From CAXBNB01 sp040222275 (GTDB lineage Bacteria; Bacteroidota; Bacteroidia; Cytophagales; Cyclobacteriaceae), in the NCBI GenBank assembly GCA_040222275.1, contig JAVKDJ010000092.1, positions 62,001 through 126,000 on the forward strand: a DNA stretch of 64,000 nt, in the 5' to 3' direction. Each line of letters starts with the position of its first letter. Position 1 is the stretch's first letter. The notes beneath the pieces were generated by a model. It worked only from the letters and a program-made list of their open reading frames with translations. It was not told the origin of the DNA and ran no database searches. The position numbers were made by a program, and so were the translations under genes. Positions 44,714 to 53,481 of this stretch are shown here, in pieces.

Positions 44714-46003
44714 CTAAAAGTGGTTGAATCGCCCTGAAAGCGCTACTGTATCACCAACGTTTTGCTGCCAGGAAATTAATTTTTGAAAAAGCTGGCTGAC
44801 TTCATCATGCGTTCCTTTTTTACCTGCCAGATTAGTGGTTTCCCAGGGATCACGGATTAAATCATAATATTCTACATCCCCGGATTTAGGGTATAGGATC
44901 AGTTTTTTATCCTTGGAAATAATACCCCTTTGATCATCAAACATGGCCAGGTAAATAGATTCCCTTGGTTTTCCTTGCTGTTGAATCAGTGGCATCAGGC
45001 TTTGAAAGTCGATGCTTTGAGGAGGGGCAATCCCCGCCAATTCCAGGAGGGTGGGATATACATCCTGAAGGTACACACGATGGCTGAGCCTCCTATTTGA
45101 ACCCAAACCCGGGGCTTTGATGATCAATGGGGCTGTTACGCTTGGTTCGTAGAGGCAAACTTTTCCGGCTACCCCGTTTTCCCCAAAATTTATCCCATGG
45201 TCCGACATAAAAACTATAATGGTGTCATCGTACTTGCCCGATTTTTTCAACGCATCTAAAATATCCCCAATGCGGTCGTCCATGTGTGATACCATGGCAT
45301 TGTTTTGTTGTATGCGGGTCTTCATGGTACTAAATTTCATAGGTGCGTTGGTATAATTGTACTCAATGTTTGGATTGAGTGGGCCTTCCACCACACTTGG
45401 GGGCAAAGGCACTTCCTGGGTTGGGTACAGGTCATAATATTCCTTGGCAGTTTGGCGGGGTACATGTGGTGCATTGAAAGCTACATACAAGAAAAAAGGT
45501 TTTTGAGATTCATAGTTGTTGAGGAAAGTTACCGCTTCATTGCCCGTAATGTCAGTAATGTGCCCTGCTTGGCTGTTGTACGTTTTGAGTTGGCCGGGTT
45601 GGATACTTCCCAGACTGTCAAATATTTCGGAAGGATTTTTTCCCCAGGCATGCCACTTTCCAGTCATGTAGGTGGTATAGCCCTCTGACTTCAGGTGCTC
45701 AGGTAGGGATTTGGGTGCGTTGGCCTTGTTTATCTTTTGCGACTCCCATAGGTACCGGCCATAAAACAACATGGTCCTGCTCGGCACACATACAGCTGGC
45801 GACCAGCAGCCCATGTTGTAGGCAGAAGTAAACGAAACCCCTTCTTCTGTCAGACGATCTATGTTGGGTGTTTTCATAAATGGATGGCCAAATGCCCCCA
45901 CTGCCTGGTTGCTTTGGTCATCGGATTCTATCAATAAAATATGCGGTTGGGCTTGGATCAAAAAACCAAGGCTTTGCAACAATAGGAATAGAACAGTTTT
46001 CAT
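44714..46003 (-). CDS. Family S1 sulfatase (choline-sulfatase-like layout)
   Basis: About 429 residues from the ATG at 46003, two bases after the GH16 stop (TAActATG). A longer frame from 46039 would overlap the GH16 gene and bury the signal peptide MKTVLFLLLQSLGFLIQAQ, so it is not preferred. Motifs: HILLIESDDQSNQAVGAFGH, formylglycine motif CVPSR in GCWSPAVCVPSRTMLFYGRY, MTGKWHAWG, and FMSDHGINFGENG with the metal-site Asp and His. The GCWSPAVC spacing resembles choline-sulfatase-like S1 groups. It is exported and acts with the neighbouring GH16 enzyme and second sulfatase. Confidence 0.92.
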   Translation of the reverse strand: MKTVLFLLLQSLGFLIQAQPHILLIESDDQSNQAVGAFGHPFMKTPNIDRLTEEGVSFTSAYNMGCWSPAVCVPSRTMLFYGRYLWESQKINKANAPKSLPEHLKSEGYTTYMTGKWHAWGKNPSEIFDSLGSIQPGQLKTYNSQAGHITDITGNEAVTFLNNYESQKPFFLYVAFNAPHVPRQTAKEYYDLYPTQEVPLPPSVVEGPLNPNIEYNYTNAPMKFSTMKTRIQQNNAMVSHMDDRIGDILDALKKSGKYDDTIIVFMSDHGINFGENGVAGKVCLYEPSVTAPLIIKAPGLGSNRRLSHRVYLQDVYPTLLELAGIAPPQSIDFQSLMPLIQQQGKPRESIYLAMFDDQRGIISKDKKLILYPKSGDVEYYDLIRDPWETTNLAGKKGTHDEVSQLFQKLISWQQNVGDTVALSGRFNHF

Positions 46004-46005
46004 AG

Positions 46006-46899
46006 TTAATCTTTTACCAGTACGTATGACCTTACCCAATCGTAATAGGTGGTATTGATGGTGTCGTCCGCAAGCTCGTCTGGTGTAGGTGGGGTTTCCC
46101 AGTTGTAGGTTTCTGTCACAATGTGCATGTACATTGGGCGGTTAAATGGTTTATCGCGAAAATGTGTGCTTGGATGCACCGTGAATTTGTAATCCCCATC
46201 CAGATAAAAATGCAGTGTGTTTTCATCTACCCACCAGCAGCCATAGGTGTGGAATGCTTCGTTGGCCGGAGGGGATATTTTACATTGGCCGCCTTCGGAT
46301 TTCACTATTTTATCCCCTTCGCATGGAGAATGGAAAATGTGCGTGTTGGATTTCATCACGTTCCTAAAATCCCAACCTGTTTTTTGCCGGCCCACAGCTT
46401 CCACTATATCCAGTTCCAGTTGTTCACGGGGGCAGTCCCTGCCTTCAGGTTTGTTTTTTAGCCAAAAAGTAGATGACATAGAGATCGAAGAGGCCTTCAT
46501 CCTGCACTCATAGTATCCAAAATAGGCATCCTTGGCTTTGGAAGCTACAGCACCACCTGCGATATTGTAGTTGCTATCCCCCTCCAATACGCTGTTTTTA
46601 ATTTGCATAAAACCATCTTTCACCGACACGGAATAAGCCCTGAAGGTTGCGGGTGGGCGTCCATTTACCCAATAGGGGGACCTGGCATGCCATTTACTGG
46701 CATCCAGCTTTTCCGAGTTAAATTCATCCGAAAATTTTTCATTGATTTTCCACTGATAGCCTTGTGGAGGGGTGGGCGGTTGGGCCAGTAAGAGTAAGTG
46801 GAAAAGCAGAAATGCTGTAGTCAAGCTTGCTTTCATATATTTGATTCGTTTCATTTTTTTTGAAAAGGGTGGGACATGCTCAGAACTGCTTTTTTGCAT
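46006..46899 (-). CDS. GH16 endo-galactanase/glucanase family enzyme
   Basis: A secreted beta-jelly-roll glycoside hydrolase of 297 residues from 46899. Starts at 46854 (MKRIKY) or 46836 (MKASLTTAFLLFHLLLLAQ) place the signal peptide properly. The catalytic signature is intact, QLELDIVEAVG, with nucleophile and acid/base Glu and the Asp between, at about residue 165. FSDEFNSEKLDASKWHARSP at the start and WWVDENTLHFYLDGDYKF near the end are typical. The family includes beta-agarases, porphyranases, kappa-carrageenases and laminarinases. The combination with sulfatases and a GH2 enzyme favours a sulfated galactan substrate, but the subfamily is not proven. It likely cuts the backbone at the cell surface or periplasm. 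Confidence 0.9.
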   Translation of the reverse strand: MQKSSSEHVPPFSKKMKRIKYMKASLTTAFLLFHLLLLAQPPTPPQGYQWKINEKFSDEFNSEKLDASKWHARSPYWVNGRPPATFRAYSVSVKDGFMQIKNSVLEGDSNYNIAGGAVASKAKDAYFGYYECRMKASSISMSSTFWLKNKPEGRDCPREQLELDIVEAVGRQKTGWDFRNVMKSNTHIFHSPCEGDKIVKSEGGQCKISPPANEAFHTYGCWWVDENTLHFYLDGDYKFTVHPSTHFRDKPFNRPMYMHIVTETYNWETPPTPDELADDTINTTYYDWVRSYVLVKD

Positions 46900-46904
46900 T
46901 CAGT

Positions 46905-47579
46905 TCAGTCGTTTTTGAGGTATATTTCCACTACCCCATTGCCTCCCCGGGTACCGTAGTTGGAGGCTTCCAACCCCACCAGCACTTTAACAGATTTTAC
47001 CTGTCTTGGCTGTATGCTCGAAATAGACTGCTGAACTACCCCATCTACAACCAACAGGGCATTGGAGTCTGATGAAATGGATTGTGCACCCCGGGAGTTG
47101 AGGAATACACTGGTAACCCCTCTCAAATCTTCGATTTTAGCAGGTGGGTAAACCTGTTGGATAATCTGGAAGATGTTGGCCATTTTGTCATAATTGTTGT
47201 TTTCATCCAGCAGGTTTTCTATGCAGTAGTCAAGGTTTTTTTTGTCCATGTGGCCTGCCATGAGCACCTGTTCGTACGATTGGCTGTCGTTGATGTAAAT
47301 GATATTATGGGCCAGTTGGCTCTGGTCTTTACATTTGATAGAACTGTTTTCAAACCCATCGGCTTTTATCTTCAATACATCATTTTCTTTGACCCTGATT
47401 TGAAAATACCCCAGTGAATCGGTGGTGGCAGCATCCTTAGACTTCTTGGCTGCAACTGATACATTGTTGACAGGAAATCCCTTAAAGGCAGTAACTTTTC
47501 CTTGGAGCAGCTTCTGGGCCTGCCCAACATAGGAAAGTAAAAAAAAGCATGTGGTGAGTGCAATAGTGATAGTTTTCAT
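46905..47579 (-). CDS. Orphan TonB plug protein with carboxypeptidase-D-like domain, no barrel
   Basis: A 224-residue secreted protein (signal ITIALTTCFFLLSYVGQAQ). Residues 22-85 are a carboxypeptidase-D regulatory-like fold (LQGKVTAFKGFPVNNVSVAA, TTDSLGYFQIRVKENDVLKI). Residues about 110-224 resemble a SusC plug: VTSVFLNSRGAQSISSDSNA, LLVVDGVVQQSISSIQPRQV and NYGTRGGNGVVEIYLKND. The chain ends there with no beta-barrel, a normal stop and a normal downstream gene, so it is not a simple frameshift. It heads the operon with GH16 and two sulfatases. Possible roles are a surface or periplasmic accessory that interacts with a SusC protein; this is inference. Confidence 0.8.
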   Translation of the reverse strand: MKTITIALTTCFFLLSYVGQAQKLLQGKVTAFKGFPVNNVSVAAKKSKDAATTDSLGYFQIRVKENDVLKIKADGFENSSIKCKDQSQLAHNIIYINDSQSYEQVLMAGHMDKKNLDYCIENLLDENNNYDKMANIFQIIQQVYPPAKIEDLRGVTSVFLNSRGAQSISSDSNALLVVDGVVQQSISSIQPRQVKSVKVLVGLEASNYGTRGGNGVVEIYLKND

Positions 47580-47606
47580 GATCTTGGTGTTTTAAGAATA
47601 TACCAA

Positions 47607-47663
47607 CAAAAGTATCTGTCAAAGTAGTTTTTGGATGGAACAAATTATCCTGAATAACGGGGG
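47607..47663 (-). promoter_or_regulatory. Regulator box and promoter 4 (plug-GH16-sulfatase operon)
   Basis: On the minus strand AAATACCCCCG (C-run 47663-47659) is a strong box. TACTTTTG (47614-47607) matches the -7 consensus and begins 49 nt after the start of the run, the same distance as in the other arrays. Only one clear box is seen; the two upstream positions are not conserved. The ATG of the plug gene is at 47579. Confidence 0.65.
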
Positions 47664-47734
47664 TATTTGAACATTTTGTTGCCCTTGTTATTTCAGGTCA
47701 AAGTTTTGGCCATTGCCTTTGGTGAATAAGGAGG

Positions 47735-49705
47735 CTATTTTTTTCTTAACCTGACCACACCGGATTGTGAGGCCATGTTGAAGGTGAAAAAATATACACC
47801 CGATGGCAGTTGGCTGCTGGTGACAATGTGCAGTGGATGGTGTAGGTCCATTTTTTCTGATCCTTTAAGTATTTCCATCCCCAATGCGTTTCTCAAAGAC
47901 CATCGAAAGAGGGGCTTTAGCTGCTTGTTTTGCCCATTAAAACTTATATAAAAGTGATCAGTGAATGGATTGGGCCACACTTCGAAGGGGATGGGTGTGG
48001 GTTCATTTAATGCGGTAATGACGTTGGGTTCAACCTGTAGTCGCGTAATGACAATTTCTTTGGATCCATCAGTATTGAACAGGGTGTCGCGATAAATCCC
48101 GGGAGTTTTGCGGTGGGCACCCTGTAGGAATAATTTTTCACCTGACTTGATGTTTTTGAGTATCGATGTTTTTTTATAGATGGACTGCCCTTCAGTTACC
48201 ACATAGCAACGGTTGGCTTTCAGGTTTTTATGTACGTCTTTGTTCCTACCAGGCCACTGTACCACTATGCTGTCAATACGGGAGTACAAGCCCAATCCAA
48301 AATGCAAAACCTGGCTATGATTGGACAAATAACTGCCCCCTCCGCTTTTTTCCCTGATTTGCTTTTTCCCATTGGTGAAAACACTTACCAACGCCCCATA
48401 ACCATCCCGGTTACTTTTAATTCCCCGTAGGTCAAATTTGACCCAATTCTGGCTGGTTGTATGGTTTTCATAGAGCAGGGTGTGCATTTTAGAGTTGTCA
48501 TCAGTTGCCACCACACCCACAAGCAAATCCTGAGAGCCATCGTTGTTGAAATCCCCGAGTGCAACGCCGCGGCTCGTAAAATCACTGTCCACGAGCAGTA
48601 GATCTGAGAGGTCTTCGAAATAGCCGTTTCTGCCTTGGTACAGTTTATTGCTCGGATCGAATGGGTCGGGCGTGAAATCTCCATTGGCCACAAAAAGGTC
48701 GGGTTCCATGTCATTATTGTAATCGAGGAAAGCCACACCCCAGCTGGTACTTTCAGCATTGGCCGCATTCCTTTCCAGGGCATTTTCATTGAATTTCTGC
48801 GCTCCTGAGTTGGTCAGTAAATAGTTGTCATTGAAATCTGAAATGTAGTAGTCCAGGTCACCATCCGAATCATAATCCCCGATGGCTATACCCATGCTAT
48901 TGATTTTCAAATCCCACGAAGCGGCCACCGAGACATCTGTGAAACCAGGCTCAGGATAATTGTTGACCAATAACTTATTGGGCAGGAAATCATACCCAAA
49001 ATCATTGGCGATAAGAATATCAGGGTCGCTATCCCCGTCGATATCGGAAAACGCCATGGCAAGGGCTGTTCCTTCACCATGTGGTCCCAGTATAGAGCCT
49101 ACGTGGGTAAAGCTGCGGTCACCATTGTTGTGGTAGAGCAAGTCGCCAGGCGGTCCAGGATCGTAATTGCCAACCAGTATGTCAAGGTTTCCATCCAGGT
49201 TATAATCACCGGGGGCAACAGAACTACCATAAAACTTTTCCCTCAGCCCGGCTTGAATTCCGGTCAGTTGAAAAGATTCGCCATGGTTATTCCAAAGTAT
49301 ATAGCAGCGGTCTTCCCGTTTGGTACTGAGAAAAATGTCAATATAACCATCATTGTCAAAATCACCACAGGCAATACCCATGCTATGGACATGGTCAAAC
49401 CGGTTGATCCCCGTGGAAGCGGAAACGTCCAGAAAAGTCCCATTGCCCTGGTTTTCGTAGAGTTTGTCTGGCAAGGCACCACCGGAAAGGTATATATCTT
49501 CAAAACCATCGTTGTTAAAGTCAAGAAATGCTACACCACCAGCCATTTCCTCACGATCCTTGCTGTAATGGGTTATCCCACTTGTCAGGCTTATTTCGTC
49601 GTACTGTGCGTGAAGGTCAAAACAAAAGAAACCCAGCACCGCAGCAAGCGCATAGGAAGAAAGTTGGAATAGCTTTGGTGCCAATTTCGTTTTACTTATT
49701 TGCAT
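47735..49705 (-). CDS. CRTAC1-like FG-GAP/ASPIC protein, T9SS-exported
   Basis: A 656-residue secreted protein. The signal region (LSSYALAAVLGFFCFDLHAQ) is followed by FG-GAP/VCBS propeller repeats at about 50-400 with DxDxDG-type loops (GDFDNDGYIDIF, GDYNLDGNLDIL, GDYDSDGDLDYY), an ASPIC/UnbV unit at about 435-505 (WVKFDLRGIKSNRDGYGALV, HFGLGLYSRIDSIVVQWPG), and a C-terminal T9SS sorting domain (FEVWPNPFTDHFYISF, GVYFFTFN). It resembles the N-terminal half of the haloperoxidase fusion at 28081-32121. Calcium-dependent propellers of this type bind glycans or proteins at the surface; the function is unknown. It points away from the GH29 gene and shares its upstream region. Confidence 0.88.
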   Translation of the reverse strand: MQISKTKLAPKLFQLSSYALAAVLGFFCFDLHAQYDEISLTSGITHYSKDREEMAGGVAFLDFNNDGFEDIYLSGGALPDKLYENQGNGTFLDVSASTGINRFDHVHSMGIACGDFDNDGYIDIFLSTKREDRCYILWNNHGESFQLTGIQAGLREKFYGSSVAPGDYNLDGNLDILVGNYDPGPPGDLLYHNNGDRSFTHVGSILGPHGEGTALAMAFSDIDGDSDPDILIANDFGYDFLPNKLLVNNYPEPGFTDVSVAASWDLKINSMGIAIGDYDSDGDLDYYISDFNDNYLLTNSGAQKFNENALERNAANAESTSWGVAFLDYNNDMEPDLFVANGDFTPDPFDPSNKLYQGRNGYFEDLSDLLLVDSDFTSRGVALGDFNNDGSQDLLVGVVATDDNSKMHTLLYENHTTSQNWVKFDLRGIKSNRDGYGALVSVFTNGKKQIREKSGGGSYLSNHSQVLHFGLGLYSRIDSIVVQWPGRNKDVHKNLKANRCYVVTEGQSIYKKTSILKNIKSGEKLFLQGAHRKTPGIYRDTLFNTDGSKEIVITRLQVEPNVITALNEPTPIPFEVWPNPFTDHFYISFNGQNKQLKPLFRWSLRNALGMEILKGSEKMDLHHPLHIVTSSQLPSGVYFFTFNMASQSGVVRLRKK

Positions 49706-50143
49706 AACAATTTTTTGGCTTTTCTGATCAGGCGTTGAAAGAAAACCTTCTTTCTGAGTGAGTATTGAATGGGGTTCTTGCTAAGGCAGCTCCTTTCAGA
49801 GCGGAGTTCCTGATAAATTTTCCAGCAACTCTTAAAGTTAAGAGAATATTCCATTTACTGGTATTCTGGTAACTTTTTAAAAAAATACCCCCCTTTTTAC
49901 TTTATATTTTATCCCCCCTTTAGAAAATATACCCCCTTTTATAGGCATAGCCGAATTGTACAATTAGCAGAGGCCAGATATAATTTTGGGCAGTGAATTA
50001 TTGTAATTAATCGATGGTGTGGGAATGCCCTGCGTCTGCAATAATGTGTAATTAATAAAAAAGAAAATAGTCAGAAGAGACGTGCCGGCATACATCCCTT
50101 ATCGGTGTATGTATGAGGTTGACATGTAAGGAAGTAAAATCGA
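49706..50143. promoter_or_regulatory. Divergent control region with regulator array and promoter 5 (GH29 operon)
   Basis: Three strong C-boxes read on the plus strand: AATACCCCCC (C-run starts 49888), TATCCCCCC (49913) and TATACCCCC (49932), spaced 25 and 19 bp. TAATTTTG at 49981-49988 is a perfect -7 element 49 nt after the start of the last run. The leader to the GH29 ATG is then about 150 nt, longer than elsewhere in the locus. A palindrome CTCTTA-aagt-TAAGAG (49829-49844) lies between the array and the divergent CRTAC1-like gene, for which no TAnnTTTG promoter was found. Confidence 0.72.
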
Positions 50144-51673
50144 ATGAAGATGAAAATTGTTAAAATTTTAGCGGTAGGTGTGCTTGTCGGTGCATGCAGC
50201 CTGAAATCACAATCCGTGAAGGAAGATGTGACAAAACCTGTTTTCGAACCAAATTGGGAATCCATTAAAGCAAACTACAAAGATCCGAAGTGGTTCAATG
50301 ATGCTAAATTTGGCATATTCATCCACTGGGGTGCCTATAGCGTACCGGCATTCAGTTCAGAATGGTATCCAAGGAGGATGTACATGGATACTGCCACTTT
50401 TAGTGCCCAACTCAAACACCAGAAAGACGGGCCCAATGAAGTATATACACACCATGTAGAAAAATGGGGCAACCCAAAGAAGTTTGGATACAAAGACTTT
50501 ATCCCCATGTTCAAAGGTGAAAATTTCAATGCAGATGAGTGGATCGATTTGTTCAAACAAGCTGGTGCCAGGTATGTCATTCCTGTAGCTGACCACCATG
50601 ATGGTTTTGCGATGTACAAATCCAATACCACACGCTGGAATGCTGCCGATATGGGGCCTAAAAAAGATATTTTGGGCGAATTGTTCAAAGCTGGGAGGAG
50701 CAAGGGTATGGTAATGGGCACTTCCTCACATTTCGCATTCAACTGGTCTTTTTACAACAAAAAGCCGCATTTCGACACGGTTGATCCGGAATATGCCGAC
50801 CTCTACAGTTCGAAAGGAACAGATCTTAATGAACCGGTTTCAGATGAGTTTAAGGAAAGGTGGTGGGCCAGGACAAGGGATGTGATCGACAACTATCAAC
50901 CTGATATTTTCTGGCTGGATTTTTATGTAGATATCCCTGATTTTGCTGAGTACCGCCCAAAACTGGCCGCATACTACTACAACAAGGGAATTGAGTGGGG
51001 CAAAGAAGTGGTATTGCAGGATAAAAACTTCGCCCATGAGGCATTTCCTGAAGGTACTGTAATCTATGATCTGGAAAGGGGCAAACTACCCGGTATCAGG
51101 AAATTGCCCTGGCAGACCGATACCTCCATAGGAAAGAACTCATGGAGCTATGTCACCAACTGGCAATCAAAAACAGCCAACGAAATAGTGGATGATCTGG
51201 TAGATATAGTGAGTAAAAACGGCAACCTGCTGCTGAACGTAGGCCCTAAATCGGATGGTACCATTCCAGACGACCAAAAGGAAATCCTGCTGCAGATAGG
51301 CTCATGGTTGGCAGTAAACGGCGAGGCTATATATGATACAGAATATTGGAAAACATTTGGGGAAGGCCCAACGAAGGTTTCAAAAGGCCATCATAGCGAG
51401 GGAAAAAACAAAGGAATGCAGGCTGAAGACATTCGGTTCACTTCTAAAGGGGATAAGTTATATGCCATTGCGATGGACTGGCCTGAAAACGGCAAACTAA
51501 ACATCAAAAGCCTGGGCAAAGGATCAGCGTTTGGCAGCCTCAAAATAAAAGAGGTGAGCCTGCTGGGAACCGATCAGAAAATTACCTGGGAGCACAACAA
51601 CGATGGTTTGGTCGTGACTTTTCCCAAGGAAAAAATTGGTGATTTCGCACATACCCTGGCAATTAGCATGTGA
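50144..51673 (+). CDS. GH29 exo-alpha-L-fucosidase or related alpha-L-galactosidase
   Basis: A 509-residue lipoprotein (LVGAC lipobox, Cys at about 18). The (beta/alpha)8 GH29 domain spans about 45-400: WFNDAKFGIFIHWGAYSVPA, GARYVIPVADHHDGFAMYKS, FAFNWSFYNKKPHF, and PDIFWLDFYVDIPDF with the catalytic nucleophile Asp of WLDF. GNLLLNVGPKSDGTIPDDQK ends the domain, and a C-terminal beta-sandwich follows. GH29 enzymes release terminal alpha-L-fucose; members in porphyran loci act on alpha-L-galactose, so the sugar here is open. It is led by regulator array 5. A terminator lies between it and the next sulfatase. Confidence 0.93.
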   Translation: MKMKIVKILAVGVLVGACSLKSQSVKEDVTKPVFEPNWESIKANYKDPKWFNDAKFGIFIHWGAYSVPAFSSEWYPRRMYMDTATFSAQLKHQKDGPNEVYTHHVEKWGNPKKFGYKDFIPMFKGENFNADEWIDLFKQAGARYVIPVADHHDGFAMYKSNTTRWNAADMGPKKDILGELFKAGRSKGMVMGTSSHFAFNWSFYNKKPHFDTVDPEYADLYSSKGTDLNEPVSDEFKERWWARTRDVIDNYQPDIFWLDFYVDIPDFAEYRPKLAAYYYNKGIEWGKEVVLQDKNFAHEAFPEGTVIYDLERGKLPGIRKLPWQTDTSIGKNSWSYVTNWQSKTANEIVDDLVDIVSKNGNLLLNVGPKSDGTIPDDQKEILLQIGSWLAVNGEAIYDTEYWKTFGEGPTKVSKGHHSEGKNKGMQAEDIRFTSKGDKLYAIAMDWPENGKLNIKSLGKGSAFGSLKIKEVSLLGTDQKITWEHNNDGLVVTFPKEKIGDFAHTLAISM

Positions 51674-51724
51674 TGGTTGCAGCAAAGAAATAGTTTAAAT
51701 ACAGTTTGTATAGTTTGATTAGTG

Positions 51725-51760
51725 GCACCCAGGAAAAATCCCGGGTGCTTACTTTTTTTT
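51725..51760 (+). terminator. Rho-independent terminator or attenuator after the GH29 gene
   Basis: GCACCC-aGG (51725-51733) pairs with CC-cGGGTGC (51740-51748), one A-C mismatch, loop of about 6 nt, followed by eight T residues at 51753-51760. It sits between the GH29 stop and the true ATG of the next sulfatase (51784), so the downstream genes depend on read-through. Confidence 0.7.
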
Positions 51761-51783
51761 CACCTTTCATCAGTTATAAAAAA

Positions 51784-53430
51784 ATGCCTAACCCCAAACA
51801 AACTTTACTGGTGACCCTGCTGTCATTAGTTATTTTCGGCTGTGCTGTCGAAGAAAAAACCACCGCGCCGAATATCATATTCATCATGTCCGATGACCAT
51901 ACCACCCAGGCTTTTGGAATCTATGGCAGCAGGTTGGCTGGTCTCAACCCAACACCTAACCTGGACAAACTGGCCAATGAAGGCATCATCTTCGACAATT
52001 GTTTTGTGACCAATTCAATTTGTACGCCGAGTAGGGCGACCATTATTACTGGACAGTATAGCCAGGCCAATGGTGTACTCGATTTAGAAGGGCATATTGC
52101 CCTTGAAAAACAATACCTCCCACAGGAGATGAAAAAGTTGGGGTATGAAACAGCCATCATCGGCAAATGGCACTTGGAGAAAGAGCCCGCCGCATTTGAT
52201 TATTATTCAGTTTTGCCCGGACAAGGAAAATACCACGATCCTGTGTTTCGGGTACAGGGCGAGCAACCCTGGCCCAACAATACCATCGAAAGAAAAGGAC
52301 ATTCCAGCGACAACATTACGGATTTAACCCTGGATTGGCTCGATAAGAAAAGGGACAAAACCAAACCCTTCTTTTTGATGCATCACTTCAAAGCCCCCCA
52401 CGATGATTTCGACTATGCCCCACGCTACCACAGCTACCTGGAAGATACTTTTATTCCCGAACCAGAAAGTTTGTACGATAATGGCAACCACGGCTCAGAA
52501 GCCACCAGGGGAAAAAATGATTCCCTGATCCACCTCATCGGTTCGTCTGTTTCCAAAAGGAATACCATACGGCATAAAGGCATGCGCACCTGGGACCACA
52601 TTACGGCATCCAATCCTGGTTTTGACAAAAGCAAGTACATCAACGACAACATGGGTGAAAAGGAATACACTTCTGCCACTTACCAGGAATATTTGAAGAG
52701 GTACCTGAGATGTGTCAAAGGTGTGGATGACAACATCAAACGCCTAAGGGATTACCTGGAAGCAGAAGGGCTGCTGGACAACACCATCATCATTTACACC
52801 GGCGATCAGGGTTTTATGCTGGGCGAACATGATTATGTTGATAAAAGATGGATGTACGAAGAATCGCTCAGGATGCCGTTTTTTGTGAGGTACCCGCAAG
52901 GGATAAAGGCAGGGGGCAGAACAGATGCCATCATCAACAATGCCGACTTTGCACCCACCATGATAGAACTGGCTGGTGGTAAAGTACCGGAAAAAATGCA
53001 GGGCACCAGTTTCAAAAAAATACTGGAAACGAGTGTAGAACCTGATGGTTGGCAGCAATCCACGTACTATCGCTACTGGATGCACATGGCGCACAAGCAT
53101 GCCAACCCTGCGCATTTCGGTATCCGCACCAAACAATACAAGCTGATATTTTTCTATGGGAAATACTGGGTAGATACCGATGATCCCAATGCCACCTGGA
53201 ACAAAAAGAGCTGGGGCAACAATTTCACCTGGCATACACCTCCAGGGTGGGAATTTTACGACCTCAGTAAAGATCCAAAGGAAATGGACAACAGGTACAA
53301 CGACCCTGCCTACGCAGACATAATAGCTGATCTCAAAGGGCAGCTAAAACAAAAACGGGAAGCGTTGAACGAGACGGATACGGACTATCCGCACATTCAA
53401 AATGTAATCAATGCCCATTGGAACAAATAG
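51784..53430 (+). CDS. Family S1 sulfatase lipoprotein
   Basis: 548 residues from the ATG at 51784. An upstream in-frame TTG at 51706 would run through the terminator and is rejected. Lipobox VIFGC, Cys 20. Sulfatase landmarks: NIIFIMSDDHTTQAFGIYGS, formylglycine motif CTPSR in TNSICTPSRATIITGQYSQA, IIGKWHLEKEP, and IYTGDQGFMLGEHDYVDKRW. The long C-terminal subdomain ends with WEFYDLSKDPKEMDNRYNDP. This layout is like iduronate/N-acetylglucosamine-6-sulfatase-type S1 members, but the substrate sulfate cannot be fixed. It lies in the GH29-sulfatase-GH2-sulfatase series. Confidence 0.92.
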   Translation: MPNPKQTLLVTLLSLVIFGCAVEEKTTAPNIIFIMSDDHTTQAFGIYGSRLAGLNPTPNLDKLANEGIIFDNCFVTNSICTPSRATIITGQYSQANGVLDLEGHIALEKQYLPQEMKKLGYETAIIGKWHLEKEPAAFDYYSVLPGQGKYHDPVFRVQGEQPWPNNTIERKGHSSDNITDLTLDWLDKKRDKTKPFFLMHHFKAPHDDFDYAPRYHSYLEDTFIPEPESLYDNGNHGSEATRGKNDSLIHLIGSSVSKRNTIRHKGMRTWDHITASNPGFDKSKYINDNMGEKEYTSATYQEYLKRYLRCVKGVDDNIKRLRDYLEAEGLLDNTIIIYTGDQGFMLGEHDYVDKRWMYEESLRMPFFVRYPQGIKAGGRTDAIINNADFAPTMIELAGGKVPEKMQGTSFKKILETSVEPDGWQQSTYYRYWMHMAHKHANPAHFGIRTKQYKLIFFYGKYWVDTDDPNATWNKKSWGNNFTWHTPPGWEFYDLSKDPKEMDNRYNDPAYADIIADLKGQLKQKREALNETDTDYPHIQNVINAHWNK

Positions 53431-53481
53431 TCGTCTGACTATTTGTTTTATAAACTTTTAACAATAGAATTTCAAAGACAC

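Noticed and set aside
46004..46039. Extended start of the second sulfatase overlapping GH16
   Set aside because: The ATG at 46003 follows the GH16 stop directly and begins a clean signal peptide.
49079..49672. 197-codon plus-strand frame
   Set aside because: Antisense to the FG-GAP repeats of the CRTAC1-like gene; the long openness comes from the repeat codon pattern.
51706..51783. N-terminal extension of the sulfatase from a TTG
   Set aside because: It would translate through a hairpin terminator and place the lipoprotein signal 26 residues inside the protein.
53443..53481. N-terminal extension of the GH2 protein from a TTG
   Set aside because: The ATG at 53482 gives a normal signal peptide; the extension adds a sequence without features.
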